From the NCBI GenBank assembly GCA_000991135.1, contig LBST01000014.1, positions 1-37,683 of the forward strand: 37,683 bases of DNA. Direction: 5' to 3'. The notes under the pieces were generated by a model that was not told the DNA's origin, did no database searches, and worked only from the letters and a program-made list of their open reading frames with translations. The position numbers were made by a program, and so were the translations under genes. Every line of letters starts with the position of its first letter. Position 1 is the stretch's first letter. The DNA is from Candidatus Roizmanbacteria bacterium GW2011_GWC1_37_12. Lineage in GTDB: Bacteria; Patescibacteriota; Microgenomatia; UBA1406; GWC2-37-13. Of this stretch, positions 13,561-20,831 are shown piece after piece.

Positions 13561-14616
13561 TTATTTTAAAAAATTCCACGGATTAAGCAGTGTCCCACCG
13601 CTTCTTACTTCAAAATGAAGATGAGTCCCAGTCGACCTTCCGGTTGACCCCATCACTCCTATCTGTTGTCCTTGAGAGACAGACGCGCCGGCATCAGGAA
13701 TATAGGAGGACAGATGGGCATAAAGGGTCTGATAACCATTACCGTGGTCAATAATCACCGAACAACCGTATCCATAGCCCACGCACCCGGCATAACTGAC
13801 AGTTCCGCTGTCAGCCGCAAGAATTGCCGGAGCGGCATTGTTGGCAATGTCTAAAGCCATGTGGTACCAGACTGGATTCTGGGTGATCGATCCTGACGTC
13901 GGCCAGATAAAGTTGGAAGTTCCCCTAACCCCAGCCTGAATCTGGGCAATAAACTGTGGAGAAGTAATAGGAGCTAGTCTAATCACCCCATCTGGCACAT
14001 ATAGAGTCTGTCCGGCAGTAAGAGCAAAGGTGTCAGAATCGGCAAAATCATTCCAGATATAGTTGACGATGTTCTGGGCAGTGACACCGTATTTTTTTGC
14101 AATAGAATAAACTGTTTCTCCCGAGGCAACCTTGTGGACGACACCTGTTATTGGCGGAATTTTTAAGACTTGGCCAGGTTTGATGACATCGGTCTTCAAA
14201 TTATTAGCCCACTTGATTGTATCAACAGTTACGTCAAATCTCTTGGCAATCCCAGCAATTGTATCGCCACCTTTGACCGTGTAGTCTTCTATCTCGCTCC
14301 TTGGCTTGACCGAAACAACCGTCGAAAGAGCACCTTCATAAGGATTATAAGAAACAATCGAAGCCTGATAGTTGCTTTCCTGTTCTGGACCGCCTATAAA
14401 TGGTGAGTTCTCGGCAATAATCGGACCGCCTATTAAAACTGCCGCCACGATCAACAGGAAAGAGCTGTTTAAAAATGAAGACGAATATTTACCCCTTTTG
14501 ACAACCAGAAAGGCGACGATAACGTCTTTGACCGCTTCAAAACTATGCCCTGCCGCTGTCAGCCTCGAAATAGAATAGTCTTTAAAAAATAAAAAAAACT
14601 CCCTCAATTCTTGCAT
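13561..14616 (-). CDS. LysM-M23 cell-wall endopeptidase, membrane-anchored
   Basis: 351 residues. One TM segment lies at residues ~51-66 after a basic stretch, so the bulk is extracytoplasmic. Two LysM domains (residues ~111-154 and 160-207; DYTVKGGDTIAGIAKRF and HKVASGETVYSIAKKYGV) bind peptidoglycan. A C-terminal M23 (LytM/lysostaphin-type) domain carries the zinc and catalytic set His252-x3-Asp256, His301 (YAHLS) and His332-x-His334 (HLHFEV), so it looks active. It would cut peptide cross-links for wall remodelling or division. It is read from its own extended -10, which overlaps the gdhA stop. The ligase gene converges on it with a 12-bp gap that holds only a weak AT-rich inverted repeat. 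Confidence 0.93.
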   Translation of the reverse strand: MQELREFFLFFKDYSISRLTAAGHSFEAVKDVIVAFLVVKRGKYSSSFLNSSFLLIVAAVLIGGPIIAENSPFIGGPEQESNYQASIVSYNPYEGALSTVVSVKPRSEIEDYTVKGGDTIAGIAKRFDVTVDTIKWANNLKTDVIKPGQVLKIPPITGVVHKVASGETVYSIAKKYGVTAQNIVNYIWNDFADSDTFALTAGQTLYVPDGVIRLAPITSPQFIAQIQAGVRGTSNFIWPTSGSITQNPVWYHMALDIANNAAPAILAADSGTVSYAGCVGYGYGCSVIIDHGNGYQTLYAHLSSYIPDAGASVSQGQQIGVMGSTGRSTGTHLHFEVRSGGTLLNPWNFLK

Positions 14617-14627
14617 AACTACCTTTT

Positions 14628-14636
14628 ATTATACCA
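14628..14636 (-). promoter_or_regulatory. Extended -10 (TGG-TATAAT) overlapping the gdhA stop; drives M23 gene
   Basis: On the minus strand TGGTATAAT contains the TAA stop of gdhA and ends 11 nt before the M23 ATG. The predicted leader is about 4-5 nt with no Shine-Dalgarno, so it is near-leaderless. Confidence 0.6.
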
Positions 14637-15873
14637 TCGCTGACGTTATCCTTTCGATCGCGACTTCAAAAGCCGCCTGCTTCAAAGGCATTTTCTTGGT
14701 AACTGATTTTTCCCAGATCGATTCAAAAGCCCTGACTATCATCTCTTTTAATTTCTGATTGACTTCACTCTCGCTCCACCAATAGCCGGCTTTACCTTGG
14801 ACCCATTCTAGGTAAGAGACAGTAACGCCGCCGGAATTGGCAAGGACATCGGGAATGATAACAACGCCTTTTTTACTCAAAAAAAGATAGGCTTCTTCAG
14901 TAAGCGGACCATTGGCCATTTCTAAGATCACTTTGGCTTTTACTTTGGCAGCATTTTTTTCCGAGACGACATTTTCCAAGGCCGCCGGAACCAAGATGTC
15001 AACCGGCAAAGTCAATAGCTCCTCATTGGTAATCTTTTTACTAGAGTAGCCTGAAACGACGCCCTTTTTCTTTTTGTAAGCCAAGACTGCCACCGGATCC
15101 AGACCGTCTTTATCATAGACGCCTCCCCGCGAATCAGAGATCGCCACTACTTTAAAACCGGCCTCATGGGCTAGTTTAGCGAAATAATAACCGACGTTGC
15201 CAAATCCTTGGACGGCTATAGTTAAAGACGAAAATTTCGGCATCGAGCCTTTAATTTTCTCAAGTAATGCCTGTAAAACGAAAAGTCCGCCTCGTCCGGT
15301 CGCTTCAGTTCTTCCCAAACTCCCGCCTATCGACACTGGCTTACCGGTAAACGTTGCCGGCGATTTATAACCTTTTATTTTTTGATATTCGTCAATCATC
15401 CATGACATGATCTCTGGAGTTGTATTGACATCAGGCGCCGGAACATCAACGTCTTCTCCGATGACGTGAGTAATGCGAGCGGCAAAAGCTCGTGACAGTC
15501 TTTCCAATTCGGTTTTGGAAAGTTTTTTTGGGTCAACAGTAATTCCGCCTTTTCCGCCGCCATAAGGCAAGCCGGCAACGGCGCATTTAATCGACATTAA
15601 AGTAGCCAAAGCTTGGACTTCTTCTCTTACCGTTTCCGGGTGAAATCTAATGCCTCCTTTATAAGGCCCAAGAGCACTGTTGTGTTGGATCCTCCAACCT
15701 CGAAAAACCTTTTTCTTGCCGTTATCCATGGTCACGGTCAAGGAAAACTCGTGAGCAAATTCAGGCTCGATCACCCGCTTAATCATCTCTTCGTCTAACT
15801 TCATCTTTTCGGCGGTTTTTCTGATTAAAGCTTGTGCCGACTCAAGCATCTTTTTTCCTGGAGCATTGTCCAT
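14629..15873 (-). CDS. gdhA: Glutamate dehydrogenase (Glu/Leu/Phe/Val dehydrogenase family)
   Basis: 414 residues, the usual length for the hexameric family. It interconverts glutamate and 2-oxoglutarate plus ammonia with NAD(P). Substrate-domain motifs: GWRIQHNSALGPYKGGIRFH (residues ~59-78) and GLPYGGGKGG with catalytic Lys108. The Rossmann segment is VAVQGFGNVGYYFAKLAHEAG (here VQGFGNVG), followed by the late motifs EMANGP and PDVLANSGGVTVSYLEW. All key residues are present. It lies 17 nt downstream of trxB and is probably co-transcribed with csoR-trxB. In a CPR organism it may serve amino-acid catabolism or redox balance (inference). Confidence 0.95.
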   Translation of the reverse strand: MDNAPGKKMLESAQALIRKTAEKMKLDEEMIKRVIEPEFAHEFSLTVTMDNGKKKVFRGWRIQHNSALGPYKGGIRFHPETVREEVQALATLMSIKCAVAGLPYGGGKGGITVDPKKLSKTELERLSRAFAARITHVIGEDVDVPAPDVNTTPEIMSWMIDEYQKIKGYKSPATFTGKPVSIGGSLGRTEATGRGGLFVLQALLEKIKGSMPKFSSLTIAVQGFGNVGYYFAKLAHEAGFKVVAISDSRGGVYDKDGLDPVAVLAYKKKKGVVSGYSSKKITNEELLTLPVDILVPAALENVVSEKNAAKVKAKVILEMANGPLTEEAYLFLSKKGVVIIPDVLANSGGVTVSYLEWVQGKAGYWWSESEVNQKLKEMIVRAFESIWEKSVTKKMPLKQAAFEVAIERITSAMV

Positions 15874-15890
15874 ATTTTTTAGAAAAAAAT

Positions 15891-16847
15891 TTATAATTTT
15901 TCCAAAAATCGTTCAACTTCTAATGCCGCTGCCACTCCCATCCCAACAGCTGTTGCCGCCTGACGATACTTATGGTCAACGCAGTCCCCCGCAGCAAAAA
16001 CTCCTGGGACTGATGTCATATAATCTTTGACTAAAATATATCCTTTTTTATCAAGCTTAATATGATTTTTGAAGATGTCTGTGTCAGGCTTGTGACCAAT
16101 AGCTATGAAGACGCCGTCTAAAGTTAGATGGTAGATGTCAGATGATAGATGTTTGATTTCATTGTTTTTTTCTAAAATCTGAGATCTAGGATCTAAAATC
16201 TTTATCTTAATCCCTTCCACCTTTTTTCCCCCTACTATTTCTTCAACTTCACTATTAAAAATCACTTCAATCTTTGGATTATTTAATACTCTATCTTGCA
16301 TGATTTTTGACGCTCTAAATTCGGCACGTCGGTGAATAATATATACCTTTTTGGCGAACTTTGTCAAGGTCAATGCTTCTTCCATAGCTGTATCTCCTCC
16401 GCCGATTACAGCGACGGTTTTTTCTTTAAAAAAGAATCCATCACAAGTAGCGCATGCTGACACTCCTTTACCCCGTAAACGAGTTTCAGATGGAAGATTT
16501 AACCAAAGCGCCTTTGCGCCAGTGGCAATAATGACGGATTTTGATTGTAGGGACAATTTATGAATTGTCCCTACGGCAAACGGTTTTTTAGAAAAATCCA
16601 CTTTAACGACATTTTCATCGATAAACCTAACGCCAAACTTCTCTGCATGCTTCCTCATCTTTAAAATTAACTCCGGACCCATTATCGACTCAAACCCAGG
16701 GTAGTTTTCGACTTCAGTTGTCAGAATGAGCTGTCCCCCGGGTGGAGATCCGGCAATAACCAAAGGATTTAGTCCTGCCCGGGCATTATAAATTGAGGCA
16801 GCCAATCCAGCCGGCCCACCACCTATAATTACAACATTTTCAATCAT
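15891..16847 (-). CDS. trxB: Thioredoxin reductase (FAD/NADPH)
   Basis: 318 residues. FAD-binding GGGPAG at residues 9-14, redox pair CATC at 132-135, NADPH Rossmann VIGGGDTAMEEA, HRRAEFRAS for the NADPH phosphate, and the C-terminal FAD motif VPGVFAAGD. It reduces thioredoxin using NADPH. Two repeat-derived stretches are in frame: residues ~93-102 (VGTIHKLSLQ) from a palindrome, and ~216-242 from two inverted heptamer arrays, giving LDPRSQILE and KHLSSDIYHL between the NADPH domain and GVFIAIG. Homologues normally have only a few residues there. The start overlaps the csoR stop by 4 nt (ATGA), implying coupled translation. Confidence 0.95.
   Translation of the reverse strand: MIENVVIIGGGPAGLAASIYNARAGLNPLVIAGSPPGGQLILTTEVENYPGFESIMGPELILKMRKHAEKFGVRFIDENVVKVDFSKKPFAVGTIHKLSLQSKSVIIATGAKALWLNLPSETRLRGKGVSACATCDGFFFKEKTVAVIGGGDTAMEEALTLTKFAKKVYIIHRRAEFRASKIMQDRVLNNPKIEVIFNSEVEEIVGGKKVEGIKIKILDPRSQILEKNNEIKHLSSDIYHLTLDGVFIAIGHKPDTDIFKNHIKLDKKGYILVKDYMTSVPGVFAAGDCVDHKYRQAATAVGMGVAAALEVERFLEKL
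16124..16198. repeat. Inverted heptamer arrays inside trxB
   Basis: On the plus strand one arm is TTAGATG, GTAGATG, TCAGATG, ATAGATG (16124-16151) and the other is TCTAAAA, TCTGAGA, TCTAGGA, TCTAAAA (16171-16198). The arms are in inverted sense and could form a hairpin. Both are translated, as SSDIYHL and ILDPRSQIL. Confidence 0.85.
16547..16574. repeat. REP-like palindrome inside trxB
   Basis: GTAGGGACAATT, a 4-nt loop, then AATTGTCCCTAC. It has the same GTAGGG/CCCTAC ends as the palindromes of the plus-strand surface genes but a different core. It is translated as VGTIHKLSL. Confidence 0.9.
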
Positions 16848-17074
16848 AGATTAATGGCTCTTTCCATCATCTGCTTAACTTGACCCGTTTTGTCTTGAGG
16901 GATAATTTTGCAGATATCAGATATTACTATTTCTTTAGACAGCCCGTCAATGGCTTTTTTTACGGCCGAAATCTGTTGAAGGACATCAGAACATTCCCTT
17001 TTATTATCAAGCATCTTCTCGATTCCCCGCAGTTGACCAATTATCCTGTTAATCCTTTTCTTTGTATCTTCCAT
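16844..17074 (-). CDS. CsoR/RcnR-family (DUF156) repressor, metal- or persulfide-sensing type
   Basis: 76 residues. The helical family pattern is clear: KRINRIIGQLRGIEKML, then Cys28 in ECSDVLQQISAVKKAI, then Cys55. In copper-sensing CsoR the ligand set is Cys, His 25 residues later and Cys 29 later; here position +25 is Asp53 and the second Cys is at +27, so the classical copper site is not preserved. A two-Cys thiol sensor resembling CstR-type persulfide sensors is a reasonable alternative (inference), and it fits the 4-nt overlap with trxB. It probably represses its own csoR-trxB(-gdhA) operon, whose promoter lies directly upstream. Confidence 0.85.
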   Translation of the reverse strand: MEDTKKRINRIIGQLRGIEKMLDNKRECSDVLQQISAVKKAIDGLSKEIVISDICKIIPQDKTGQVKQMMERAINL

Positions 17075-17084
17075 ACTGGATAGT

Positions 17085-17114
17085 AGTATAGAGTATATCG
17101 GCAGAGGATGTCAA
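17085..17114 (-). promoter_or_regulatory. csoR-trxB promoter (TTGACA-18-TATACT), near-leaderless
   Basis: On the minus strand TTGACA (17109-17114) and TATACT (17085-17090) are separated by 18 nt. The start codon lies 10 nt beyond the -10, so the leader is about 3-5 nt. A repressor acting here would block polymerase directly. The region contains repeated AGTATA/TACTAT words that could be operator sequence (unproven). Confidence 0.72.
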
Positions 17115-17120
17115 GAGGCA

Positions 17121-17245
17121 AAAAAATAATAACCAAATCTACAAATAAGCAAATAAACAAATGAATGATTTAATCATTTAAATGATTAAAAACAATTTAA
17201 ATATTGATTTGTAGATTTGATTATTTGACTATTTGATTATTTTTA
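17121..17245. repeat. Large AT-rich inverted repeat between csoR promoter and rho
   Basis: A 12-bp perfect inverted pair (AAATCTACAAAT at 17135-17146; ATTTGTAGATTT at 17207-17218) is flanked by 8-nt tandem units (AAATAAGC, AAATAAAC, AAATGAAT on the left; TTGATTAT, TTGACTAT, TTGATTAT on the right). It lies downstream of rho and upstream of csoR. The stem could help end rho transcription, or it may be another repeat-pair element. The rest of this 215-bp gap holds nothing else I recognise. Confidence 0.75.
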
Positions 17246-17298
17246 TAGTCCTATAGTTCTCAAAATAACTATATCAAAGTAGTTGTTTAATGTATTGT

Positions 17299-18567
17299 TT
17301 ACGCACCTTTACTTAATGATTCAAGAAAGTCTTTATTGTCTTTTGTTTTTGACAGCTTTTCGACGAGCAAAGTCAACCTTTCTTCTCCGTGAAGCAGGCT
17401 CAACATTCTTCTTAAAGTATTGACTTTATTTAGGGTTTCTTTATCAAATAAAAGCTCTTCGTGGCGCGTCCCTGACTTTTCGACATCGATTGCCGGATAG
17501 ATCCTCTTGTCAGCCAAATTCCGGTCAAGGTGGATCTCCATGTTGCCGGTGCCTTTGAGTTCTTCATAAATAAGATCGTCCATCCTTGATTCTGTCCCGA
17601 CTAAGGCCGTACCAATAATCGTCAGTGAGCCGCCTTCTTCGCAGTTTCTTGCCGCTCCCAAAAATTTCTTGGCCGGATAAAGGGCTGATGGATCAAATCC
17701 ACCAGACAAACTTCTTCCTGTTCCTGTTGTTGACAGATTCAAAGCTCGAGCCAATCTCGTCACCGAATCCAAAAGGATAATCACGTTTTGACCGACTTCA
17801 ACGAGCCTTCTCGCTCTATCTAAGGCTAGATTTGCCACTTTTATCTGTTGACGCGGCGATTCGTCAAAGTTTGAGGCGGCTACCTCGCCTTTGATGAATC
17901 TTTTTATTTCCGTAACTTCCTCTGGCCTCTCGCCAATCAAAATCGCCATCAAATAGACGTCGGGATAATTTGTCCCGATGGCTTCGGCAATTTCTTTTAA
18001 AAAAGTAGTCTTGCCGGCTTTTGGCTGGGAAACAATTAAAGCTCTTTGTCCAAAACCAATCGGCGCCACCAAATCAATAATCCGTGTTGACAAGACGTCT
18101 TTTTTTGTTTCCAGTTTTACCTGTTTATTTGGGTGAAGCGAAGTCAGCTGGTCAAAAGTCTTTCTTTTGGCGCTTTCTTCCTCGGTCAACACCTTGCCAT
18201 TGATTTTTTTGATCAAAAGAAGCGAGTGAAATCTTTCTCCTTCTTTTGGCGGACGAGCCAAGCCTTCGACTTCGTCTCCGCGCCTTAGCCAAAAGCGTCT
18301 TATCTGTGAAGTCGATACATAGATATCGGCGTCAGGCGAAAGGACATAGTTTTTTCTCAAAAATCCATAGCCTCCATAAGTGATATCCAAAATTCCCTTG
18401 GCTTCATAGCTGATTTTTAAATCTTCTTTTAGTCTTTCTTCAAGCGGAATTTCTGTCCGTGTAATCGGTCTTTCTTTGGTAGGAATAATTGGCTTTTCTT
18501 CAATTTTTTCGATCAAAGTCGAAACATCAATCGGCTTATCTTCAGGCTTCTTATCTGTTTTTACCAT
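17299..18567 (-). CDS. rho: Transcription termination factor Rho
   Basis: 422 residues, full length. Residues ~1-50 are a charged N-terminal extension. An OB/cold-shock RNA-binding domain spans ~55-120 (GYGFLRKNY, DIYVSTSQIRRF). The ATPase has Walker A SQPKAGKTT at ~180-188 and Walker B VIILLD at ~262-267. The R/secondary-site segment is RSLSGGFDPSALYPAKKF, followed by RNCEEGGSLT and GTGNMEIHLDRNLADKRIYPA. Rho is a hexameric RNA helicase that ends transcription of untranslated RNA, relevant here because few intrinsic terminators are visible. It is transcribed from a consensus promoter ~270 nt upstream, through a structured leader. Confidence 0.97.
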   Translation of the reverse strand: MVKTDKKPEDKPIDVSTLIEKIEEKPIIPTKERPITRTEIPLEERLKEDLKISYEAKGILDITYGGYGFLRKNYVLSPDADIYVSTSQIRRFWLRRGDEVEGLARPPKEGERFHSLLLIKKINGKVLTEEESAKRKTFDQLTSLHPNKQVKLETKKDVLSTRIIDLVAPIGFGQRALIVSQPKAGKTTFLKEIAEAIGTNYPDVYLMAILIGERPEEVTEIKRFIKGEVAASNFDESPRQQIKVANLALDRARRLVEVGQNVIILLDSVTRLARALNLSTTGTGRSLSGGFDPSALYPAKKFLGAARNCEEGGSLTIIGTALVGTESRMDDLIYEELKGTGNMEIHLDRNLADKRIYPAIDVEKSGTRHEELLFDKETLNKVNTLRRMLSLLHGEERLTLLVEKLSKTKDNKDFLESLSKGA

Positions 18568-18638
18568 ATAATAAATAACTATTAATAAACACTAACAATC
18601 TATTTATTTCGGAAAGTAATGCTCATGGAGTAATAGAC

Positions 18639-18837
18639 GATCCTCCAGATTGGGGTTGGTTTTGACTTTTTCCCTCGAAAGATTTTCGGGTTGATGCCTC
18701 CCGAGCCTAATTCGGATCAGGAAAGTCATCTTATAATCCTGCAAATCTGCGGGACTTACCCAAGTTTTTTAATTGCGTAGAGAAAAAGTTTAATTCGTTC
18801 ACCCCGCTTTGCGGGGCTCTCCCCATTAGGAGGATCA
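18639..18837 (-). ncRNA. Candidate structured RNA: rho 5' leader or independent ncRNA (unrecognised class)
   Basis: Read on the minus strand from just after a consensus promoter. GATCCTCC (18829-18836) can pair perfectly with GGAGGATC (18639-18646), and GGGG (18821-18824) with CCCC (18652-18655), closing a ~198-nt domain. Inside are a CCCCGC-AAA-GCGGGG hairpin, a CCCGCA/TGCAGG stem, a GACTTT...AAAGTC helix, and a CGAAA/TTTCG hairpin capped by CCC/GGG. The 3' closing strand can alternatively form GGAG/CTCC with downstream bases. It does not carry the signature sequences of RNase P, tmRNA, SRP or common riboswitches that I know. It could autoregulate rho or be a separate RNA. Remaining bases 18568-18638 are AT-rich with a weak AATAAATA/TATTTATT inverted repeat. 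Confidence 0.5.
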
Positions 18838-18843
18838 ATTCTT

Positions 18844-18872
18844 AGTATATCGACCTTTATTTCAATTGTCAA
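18844..18872 (-). promoter_or_regulatory. Consensus sigma-70-type promoter TTGACA-17-TATACT upstream of the rho leader
   Basis: -35 TTGACA at 18867-18872 overlaps the last codons of the upstream gene, the spacer is exactly 17 nt, and -10 TATACT is at 18844-18849. Predicted start near 18837, at the 5' edge of the structured leader. This is the best promoter match in the window. Confidence 0.85.
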
Positions 18873-20796
18873 GTCCATGAACCGCGGTCGAATTTTTCTT
18901 TTGATAAAAATATAACAAAACTCCAGCAAAAACAAACAATAGAACCACCAATATCAATCCTGTCAAAATAAAATTGAAGTTCGGAGTGATTTTATTTGAC
19001 TCTTTTGGTGCTTCTATTTTTTTTATTATCTGATTGAGTTGACCTGTGGCCGGGTTGATGATCGGCTGGTCGCTTTTGGTCGAATTGATTAGATCCAAAC
19101 CTTCTGATTTAATGTATGATCCGTTGTCTTTGACAAACGCCGAGGTTGTTTTTTGATAAGCTTTGCCAAACTCGTCGGTAAATTCAAGATAATATTCAGG
19201 AAAAGGCAGGTTTTTGCCGTAGATCGTAAAAAAACCAGAATCATCGGCCTGGGTCGTATAAAAAGTCAAGTCTCCCTCTCTTAATTTAACAGTTATTTTT
19301 GGATTAGGAATCCGCTGGCCGTTTTCGTCATAAGCATAACCTTCTATATAGTTTAGAATCGGTTCAAATCCAAGACTATCCTTGCTTTCAAAATCAATTT
19401 TAGAAAGATCAACATTGTTATTTTTGATAATTGGTTTTGTCAAGTCAACTTTTTCCGCCGAGAGTAAAAGCCGCTCTTGAGGCAACTTATTCTTCTCGAC
19501 ATTAATTCTGAAACTGCCGTATTTCTCCGCATTGACGCAGTTGCCGACTACCTGCCGGCGATCCTCACCCACAAGACAGATTTTGGCTTTGGGAAAGGTG
19601 GCTTTCCCCGAATAGTTGACAAAGCCATTCATGTCGACTTGATGAAGAGACGATTTTATGACAAAGACTTCGCTCGGGTCAACCCGGTATGGCTCACCCT
19701 TTGGGACAAGAGGAATGTCGTGATGATAACTTGAGTAATCAAAATCTTCAGTGATCACCTCGGGCATCGGCGCTTCGTGAAAAATGTCACCTGGCAAATA
19801 GATATCAGAATAAACCAGCGAATAATTGGGATCGAGGTTGACTTCTCTTGTGAATAGGTGGCTTTCCGGCGCGTCTACTTTCAGTTGATAATCGGCCTCT
19901 TTGCTGACCAAAATATTATAGACGCCGTTGTCGATTTTTGTCGTGTCCCAATTTTTAAAAGGTCCGTCGACGACAGCCGGATTACCAAAACTATCAAGTA
20001 AGGTAACGTCAACCCCCGCAATCGGCTCTAAAGATTTGGCGTCGAAAACGCGGCCAAACGGATCCCAATAAAGAGTGACACAATCCTCTTTTCTTCCCTC
20101 TTCAGTAAAAGGATTAACTGTCGGTTGAGGGATAAGACCCAATTGTTGAGTGTTATTTTGATCAACGTCTTCTCCTCCTGTCCCCAAACCCTCACCTTCA
20201 AAAGATGTGTTGGCATCACCGATCGCATAATAACTATAAGCGACGTGGCCAGCATACCTGTCTTGAACAGAAATATCAACTTCGCCTGGAGGTACCATCG
20301 CCTCACTTTCTGTCCTCGTTGTTTCTTCTCCTAAAACTCTTTCGTCATTATTCAGGGCAATCTCAGTTCGACCTGGTCTGGCGGATAAAATCGTAAAATT
20401 GGTTATCCGCGTCCAGCCGGGCCTGACATTGACTTCACGAGCAATTTCATCTTCTATTTTTTGAGTATCGTTACAGTAGTTTTGCGTGCCGCCATTATTG
20501 CACTTTGCCAGCATTTGCTCATTAACATCGATATTGTCATTGCCACTATTATGAAGCCAGATTTCACAACCAGTTTGGGACAAACAACTCCCAGTCAGAT
20601 TTAAAGTTGCATTCATAACCATTTTTCCGGTGGCTGGATGAGCCTGATTGCCTCCAGAGGTTCTTTTGAGACAGGTCCTGTTGGCTCCCTGGCTCATGAT
20701 TGATGAAATGTCATCGACTCTTTGTGCGCCAATTAAAACTGGAAGAAAAAACAGATAAAAAAAAAGTGTCAAAAAGAAAGAAAAATATTTCTTCAT
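18862..20796 (-). CDS. Membrane-anchored surface protein with carboxypeptidase-regulatory-like domains (paralog 1 of 3)
   Basis: 644 residues. Signal peptide (residues 1-24, ending VLIGAQ), a Cys-containing N-terminal region, then a CarboxypepD_reg/Cna-B-like beta-sandwich at ~240-320 (DPFGRVFDAKSLEPIAGVDVTLLD, here split as DPFGRVFD and SLEPIAGV). A second such sandwich lies at ~485-560 (YIEGYAYDENGQRIPNPKI, DDSGFFTIYGKNLP), then a conserved PIINPATGQLNQ linker and a single C-terminal TM (~608-630) with a short basic tail. The family architecture suggests an outward-facing stalk or scaffold; no enzyme motif is seen. It is paralogous to the next two minus-strand genes. It has its own promoter, with the -10 ending 6 nt before the ATG. 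Confidence 0.8.
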   Translation of the reverse strand: MKKYFSFFLTLFFYLFFLPVLIGAQRVDDISSIMSQGANRTCLKRTSGGNQAHPATGKMVMNATLNLTGSCLSQTGCEIWLHNSGNDNIDVNEQMLAKCNNGGTQNYCNDTQKIEDEIAREVNVRPGWTRITNFTILSARPGRTEIALNNDERVLGEETTRTESEAMVPPGEVDISVQDRYAGHVAYSYYAIGDANTSFEGEGLGTGGEDVDQNNTQQLGLIPQPTVNPFTEEGRKEDCVTLYWDPFGRVFDAKSLEPIAGVDVTLLDSFGNPAVVDGPFKNWDTTKIDNGVYNILVSKEADYQLKVDAPESHLFTREVNLDPNYSLVYSDIYLPGDIFHEAPMPEVITEDFDYSSYHHDIPLVPKGEPYRVDPSEVFVIKSSLHQVDMNGFVNYSGKATFPKAKICLVGEDRRQVVGNCVNAEKYGSFRINVEKNKLPQERLLLSAEKVDLTKPIIKNNNVDLSKIDFESKDSLGFEPILNYIEGYAYDENGQRIPNPKITVKLREGDLTFYTTQADDSGFFTIYGKNLPFPEYYLEFTDEFGKAYQKTTSAFVKDNGSYIKSEGLDLINSTKSDQPIINPATGQLNQIIKKIEAPKESNKITPNFNFILTGLILVVLLFVFAGVLLYFYQKKNSTAVHGLDN

Positions 20797-20802
20797 AAAA
20801 TG

Positions 20803-20831
20803 AGTATATATTACGATTTTTTTATATACAA
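20803..20831 (-). promoter_or_regulatory. Leaderless promoter TTGTAT-17-TATACT for paralog 1
   Basis: -35 TTGTAT (20826-20831), 17-nt spacer, -10 TATACT (20803-20808), then 6 nt to the ATG at 20796. It lies in the 3' end of the upstream paralog. The predicted transcript starts at or next to the start codon. Confidence 0.7.

Noticed and set aside
18600-18640. Eight-codon leader peptide (MSITFRNK) downstream of GGAGG before rho
   Set aside because: The GGAGG-to-ATG gap is about 15 nt, too long for a good SD, and the GGAGG is better explained as the 3' strand of the closing helix.
18568-18861. tRNA, tmRNA, SRP RNA or RNase P RNA in the largest gene-free gap
   Set aside because: None of their signature sequences (T-loop, tag ORF and acceptor, GGAAGC-type tetraloop region, P4 conserved blocks) could be found on either strand.
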